Positions 6,207 to 7,567 of a stretch of DNA of 7,567 nt are shown here, piece by piece; the stretch's first letter is position 1, and every line of letters starts with the position of its first letter. Position numbers and translations under genes: made by a program. This DNA is from Lachnospiraceae bacterium UBA3845 (GTDB taxonomy: Bacteria; Bacillota; Clostridia; Lachnospirales; Lachnospiraceae), in assembly GCA_002392705.1 (NCBI GenBank), contig DGHP01000113.1, positions 1 to 7,567 of the forward strand, read 5' to 3'. The notes under the pieces were generated by a model that searched no databases, was not told the DNA's origin, and saw nothing but the letters and a program-made list of their open reading frames with translations.

Positions 6207-6593
6207 TCACTCCTTCCGTATGGGGAAGAACAGGACCTGTCCCTCATAGATCATGGCGGTGTGCATCCCGTTCAGCCGGCAGACAGAACGGATATATTCA
6301 GGAATCGTGTCATATCCGTATCCGGGCATATATGTCTCTGCCAGGGTCCAGAGCGTATCTCCGCGCTCCACCCTCACTGCGGTATAGATCTCCTCTTCCG
6401 CAGGCCGGATCGCAGGAGTCTTATGCCGGAAGCCGGTCAGGAATAAAAAGGATATAAGAAGGCAGAGAATCAGCAGGACTCCCCTCCTTCTGAGCTGCCT
6501 GAGCCTCCTCCTGCGCGAGCGGAGCGCCCTGGCGGCCGATCGTTTGTTCTCAAAGATCATCTCTTCCCTGAAATCCGTGCAGTAATCTCTCAT
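6207..6593 (-). CDS. yneA: LysM-domain membrane protein, probable SOS division inhibitor (YneA-like)
   Basis: The 128-residue product has an Arg-rich cytoplasmic N-terminus (about 18-37), one membrane helix (about 39-55, VLLILCLLISFLFLTGF) and an extracytoplasmic LysM domain (about 71-125, VERGDTLWTLAETY through GQVLFFP). This matches Bacillus YneA (about 105 aa), which is induced by DNA damage and delays septation. Divergence from lexA, plus LexA boxes in and just after its promoter, supports the same role here. Start ATG 6593 is chosen because GGGGAG lies about 9 nt upstream. In-frame ATGs at 6632 and 6650 have poor ribosome binding sites, and the one at 6701 lies upstream of the predicted transcription start (about 6666). 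ATG 6560 is a shorter alternative. The function is inferred from architecture and context. Confidence 0.82.
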   Translation of the reverse strand: MRDYCTDFREEMIFENKRSAARALRSRRRRLRQLRRRGVLLILCLLISFLFLTGFRHKTPAIRPAEEEIYTAVRVERGDTLWTLAETYMPGYGYDTIPEYIRSVCRLNGMHTAMIYEGQVLFFPIRKE

Positions 6594-6617
6594 CCTGTCC
6601 CTCTCCCCTCTTATGCA

Positions 6618-6639
6618 GGGAGGACTGCTCATTCCTCCC
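6618..6639 (-). other. Leader hairpin sequestering a Shine-Dalgarno-like sequence
   Basis: In the LysM gene transcript GGGAGGA (6639-6633) can pair perfectly with UCCUCCC (6624-6618), leaving an 8-nt loop that holds an in-frame AUG (6632-6630). The structure buries this upstream ribosome-binding-like sequence. The UCCUCCC arm could alternatively pair with the purine-rich site that serves ATG 6593. Confidence 0.45.
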
Positions 6640-6640
6640 C

Positions 6641-6652
6641 GAACATCCATTC
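6641..6652. promoter_or_regulatory. Weak LexA box in the LysM gene leader
   Basis: GAACATCCATTC matches GAAC-N4-GTTC at seven of eight defined positions, with A replacing the first G of the right half. It is flanked by C and G as in the extended CGAAC...GTTCG form. It lies only 1 bp from the perfect box at 6654. Confidence 0.4.
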
Positions 6653-6653
6653 G

Positions 6654-6665
6654 GAACATTTGTTC
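6654..6665. promoter_or_regulatory. LexA box 1 (perfect)
   Basis: GAACATTTGTTC is an exact GAAC-N4-GTTC operator of the Gram-positive LexA (DinR) type. It begins right at the predicted transcription start of the LysM gene on the minus strand, where bound LexA would block initiation. Confidence 0.92.
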
Positions 6666-6672
6666 TGTGTCA

Positions 6673-6701
6673 ATTATATGTTCAGAACAGATGTTTGTCA
6701 A
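6673..6701 (-). promoter_or_regulatory. Exact-consensus sigma-A promoter of the LysM (yneA-like) gene
   Basis: On the minus strand TTGACA (6696-6701), a 17-bp spacer and TATAAT (6673-6678) form an exact consensus promoter. A LexA box occupies the spacer and another lies at the start site. This is the classic arrangement of a very strong promoter kept silent by a repressor and fully released on DNA damage. Confidence 0.88.
6685..6696. promoter_or_regulatory. LexA box 2, inside the LysM gene promoter
   Basis: GAACAGATGTTT matches the GAAC-N4-GTTY operator and lies between the -35 and -10 elements of the minus-strand promoter, touching the -35. Binding here should directly exclude RNA polymerase. 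Confidence 0.82.
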
Positions 6702-6720
6702 TGGATCGAACGGATTTTTG

Positions 6721-6732
6721 GAACATTTGTTT
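6721..6732. promoter_or_regulatory. LexA box 3, at the lexA promoter
   Basis: GAACATTTGTTT matches GAAC-N4-GTTY and overlaps the first two bases of the proposed lexA -35 element (6731-6736). This is the expected autoregulatory operator. Its N4 (ATTT) is identical to that of box 1. Confidence 0.82.
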
Positions 6733-6759
6733 GCATTCTGTTTTTCAGTGTGCTATGAT
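6731..6759 (+). promoter_or_regulatory. Promoter of lexA
   Basis: TTGCAT (6731-6736), a 17-bp spacer and TATGAT (6754-6759) give a moderate sigma-A promoter, weaker at the -35 than the divergent one. Transcription would start near 6766, leaving a leader of about 80 nt. Confidence 0.6.
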
Positions 6760-6782
6760 ATTTTCAAAAGAATCTGATCCAG

Positions 6783-6822
6783 GCAGGATTTCCCGGATCC
6801 TGCGGACAGTATTTCCTGTCCG
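6783..6822 (+). other. Two consecutive hairpins in the lexA leader
   Basis: GCAGGA (6783-6788) pairs with TCCTGC (6798-6803). CGGACAG (6803-6809) pairs with CTGTCCG (6816-6822) around a 6-nt loop. They share base 6803, so they abut. No T-run follows, so this is not an attenuator of the usual kind. The ribosome binding site (about 6832-6840) remains unpaired. Confidence 0.4.
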
Positions 6823-6846
6823 GTCAAAACAGAGGGAGGAAGACTT

Positions 6847-7464
6847 ATGGCATACGGAAAGATTACTCCGAAGCAGCAGGAGATTCTGGATTTTATCAAG
6901 CAGGAGATTATCAGCAGGGGCTATCCGCCCGCTGTCAGGGAGATCTGCGAGGCTGTCAGCCTGAAGTCCACCTCTTCCGTGCACTCGCATCTTGAGACGC
7001 TGGAGAAGAACGGATATATCAGAAGGGATCCCACAAAGCCGCGCGCGATCGAGATCGTGGATGACCAGTTCAACCTTACACGCAGGGAGACGGTCAATGT
7101 TCCGGTTATCGGTACGGTAGCGGCGGGCCAGCCGATCCTCGCGGCTGAGAATATAGAGAATTATTTCCCGATTCCCGCTGAATACATGCCCAACAAACAG
7201 TCTTTCATGCTCCGAGTCAAGGGAACCAGCATGATCAACATCGGGATCAACGACGGAGACCTCGTTCTTGTTGAGCAGCAGAAGGACGCCGAGAACGGCG
7301 ATATCGTCGTGGCCCTTCTTGATGACTCGGCCACGGTCAAGACCTTCTACCGGGAAAAGGGCCATATTCGTCTGCAGCCCGAGAATGATTCCATGGATCC
7401 GATCATTGTGGAGGATCAGCTGGAGATCCTCGGAAAAGTGTTCGGCGTTTTCCGCCTGTTCTGA
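6847..7464 (+). CDS. lexA: LexA repressor, SOS regulon
   Basis: LexA represses SOS genes and cleaves itself when stimulated by RecA filaments. The 205-residue protein has the normal length and domain order. The N-terminal winged helix-turn-helix spans about 1-70 ([16 protein letters not shown], then [20 protein letters not shown]). The self-cleavage site is Ala93-Gly94 in TVAAGQP. The S24-type catalytic domain spans about 84-205, with Ser128 in GTSM and Lys165 in SATVKTF. GGGAGGA about 7 nt before ATG 6847 supports the start. Operators matching its known Gram-positive box lie upstream, consistent with autoregulation and control of the divergent LysM gene. A terminator follows 20 nt after the stop, so it appears to be monocistronic. 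Confidence 0.98.
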   Translation: MAYGKITPKQQEILDFIKQEIISRGYPPAVREICEAVSLKSTSSVHSHLETLEKNGYIRRDPTKPRAIEIVDDQFNLTRRETVNVPVIGTVAAGQPILAAENIENYFPIPAEYMPNKQSFMLRVKGTSMINIGINDGDLVLVEQQKDAENGDIVVALLDDSATVKTFYREKGHIRLQPENDSMDPIIVEDQLEILGKVFGVFRLF

Positions 7465-7483
7465 TTATTGTTCCGAATATAAT

Positions 7484-7530
7484 ATGCCTCTGAACCGCGA
7501 TCGGCTCAGAGGCATTTATCATTTATCTTT
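7484..7530 (+). terminator. Rho-independent terminator of lexA
   Basis: ATGCCTCTGA (7484-7493) pairs perfectly with TCAGAGGCAT (7506-7515), and an inner CCG/CGG (7495-7497 with 7502-7504) tightens the loop. A T-rich tail with interruptions (TTATCATTTATCTTT) follows. The remaining bases to the window end (7531-7567) hold nothing I can assign. Confidence 0.9.
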
Positions 7531-7567
7531 CCGGCATACAGTTGAGCAGGCAGGAAACCTTTACTTC

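Noticed and set aside
6745..7365. 206-codon minus-strand open frame over lexA
   Set aside because: It is antisense to a complete, motif-verified lexA and would overlap its promoter and leader; no independent support.
7523..7567. End of a minus-strand gene entering from the right (14 open codons ending TAA)
   Set aside because: Fourteen open codons are expected by chance and the peptide is not recognised, although convergence on the lexA terminator would make sense.

Overview
The window looks like a chromosomal, vertically inherited segment of a Gram-positive Bacillota bacterium of roughly 50% GC, most likely a clostridial (Lachnospiraceae-like) species. The grounds are strong AAGGAGG-type ribosome binding sites, consensus sigma-A promoters, Bacillus-type LexA boxes (GAAC-N4-GTTC), a divergent lexA/yneA-like pair, and a secreted DUF1002 (YpuA-like) protein. 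The family assignment is inference; the phylum assignment is firmer.

Layout. Positions 60-2176 (+) carry lspA (lipoprotein signal peptidase), an overlapping rluD-type pseudouridine synthase with an unusual acidic N-terminus, and dtd (D-aminoacyl-tRNA deacylase). Positions 2177-2413 are a convergent intergenic region holding a 55-bp tandem repeat built from alternating 28- and 27-bp half-units. Positions 2414-3496 (-) encode a 360-aa tyrosine recombinase with a complete catalytic set and an XerS-like layout. Its leader (about 3497-3604) contains an imperfect palindrome that resembles the streptococcal/lactococcal dif_SL site, and it is preceded by a consensus promoter and, further upstream, the terminator of the next gene. 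Positions 3779-5962 (-) encode a 727-aa secreted DUF1002 protein with a Thr/Asn-rich segment and a duplicated motif, with its own promoter and a hairpin at the 5' end of its leader. Positions 6207-6593 (-) encode a short membrane-anchored LysM protein that is the likely YneA-type SOS division inhibitor. Positions 6847-7464 (+) are lexA, closed by a strong terminator. The lexA/yneA intergenic region holds three good LexA boxes and one weak one, plus an exact-consensus TTGACA-17-TATAAT promoter for the LysM gene.

How it fits together. The right side is an SOS checkpoint: LexA represses itself and, through a strong promoter, a LysM/transmembrane protein expected to delay division. The central recombinase and palindrome look like a self-contained XerS/dif_SL-type chromosome dimer resolution module, another function tied to division and DNA damage. 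This is the most interesting element in the window. Ordinary housekeeping genes for envelope, ribosome and tRNA quality control fill the left side. I see no phage, transposon, tRNA, rRNA or CRISPR features.
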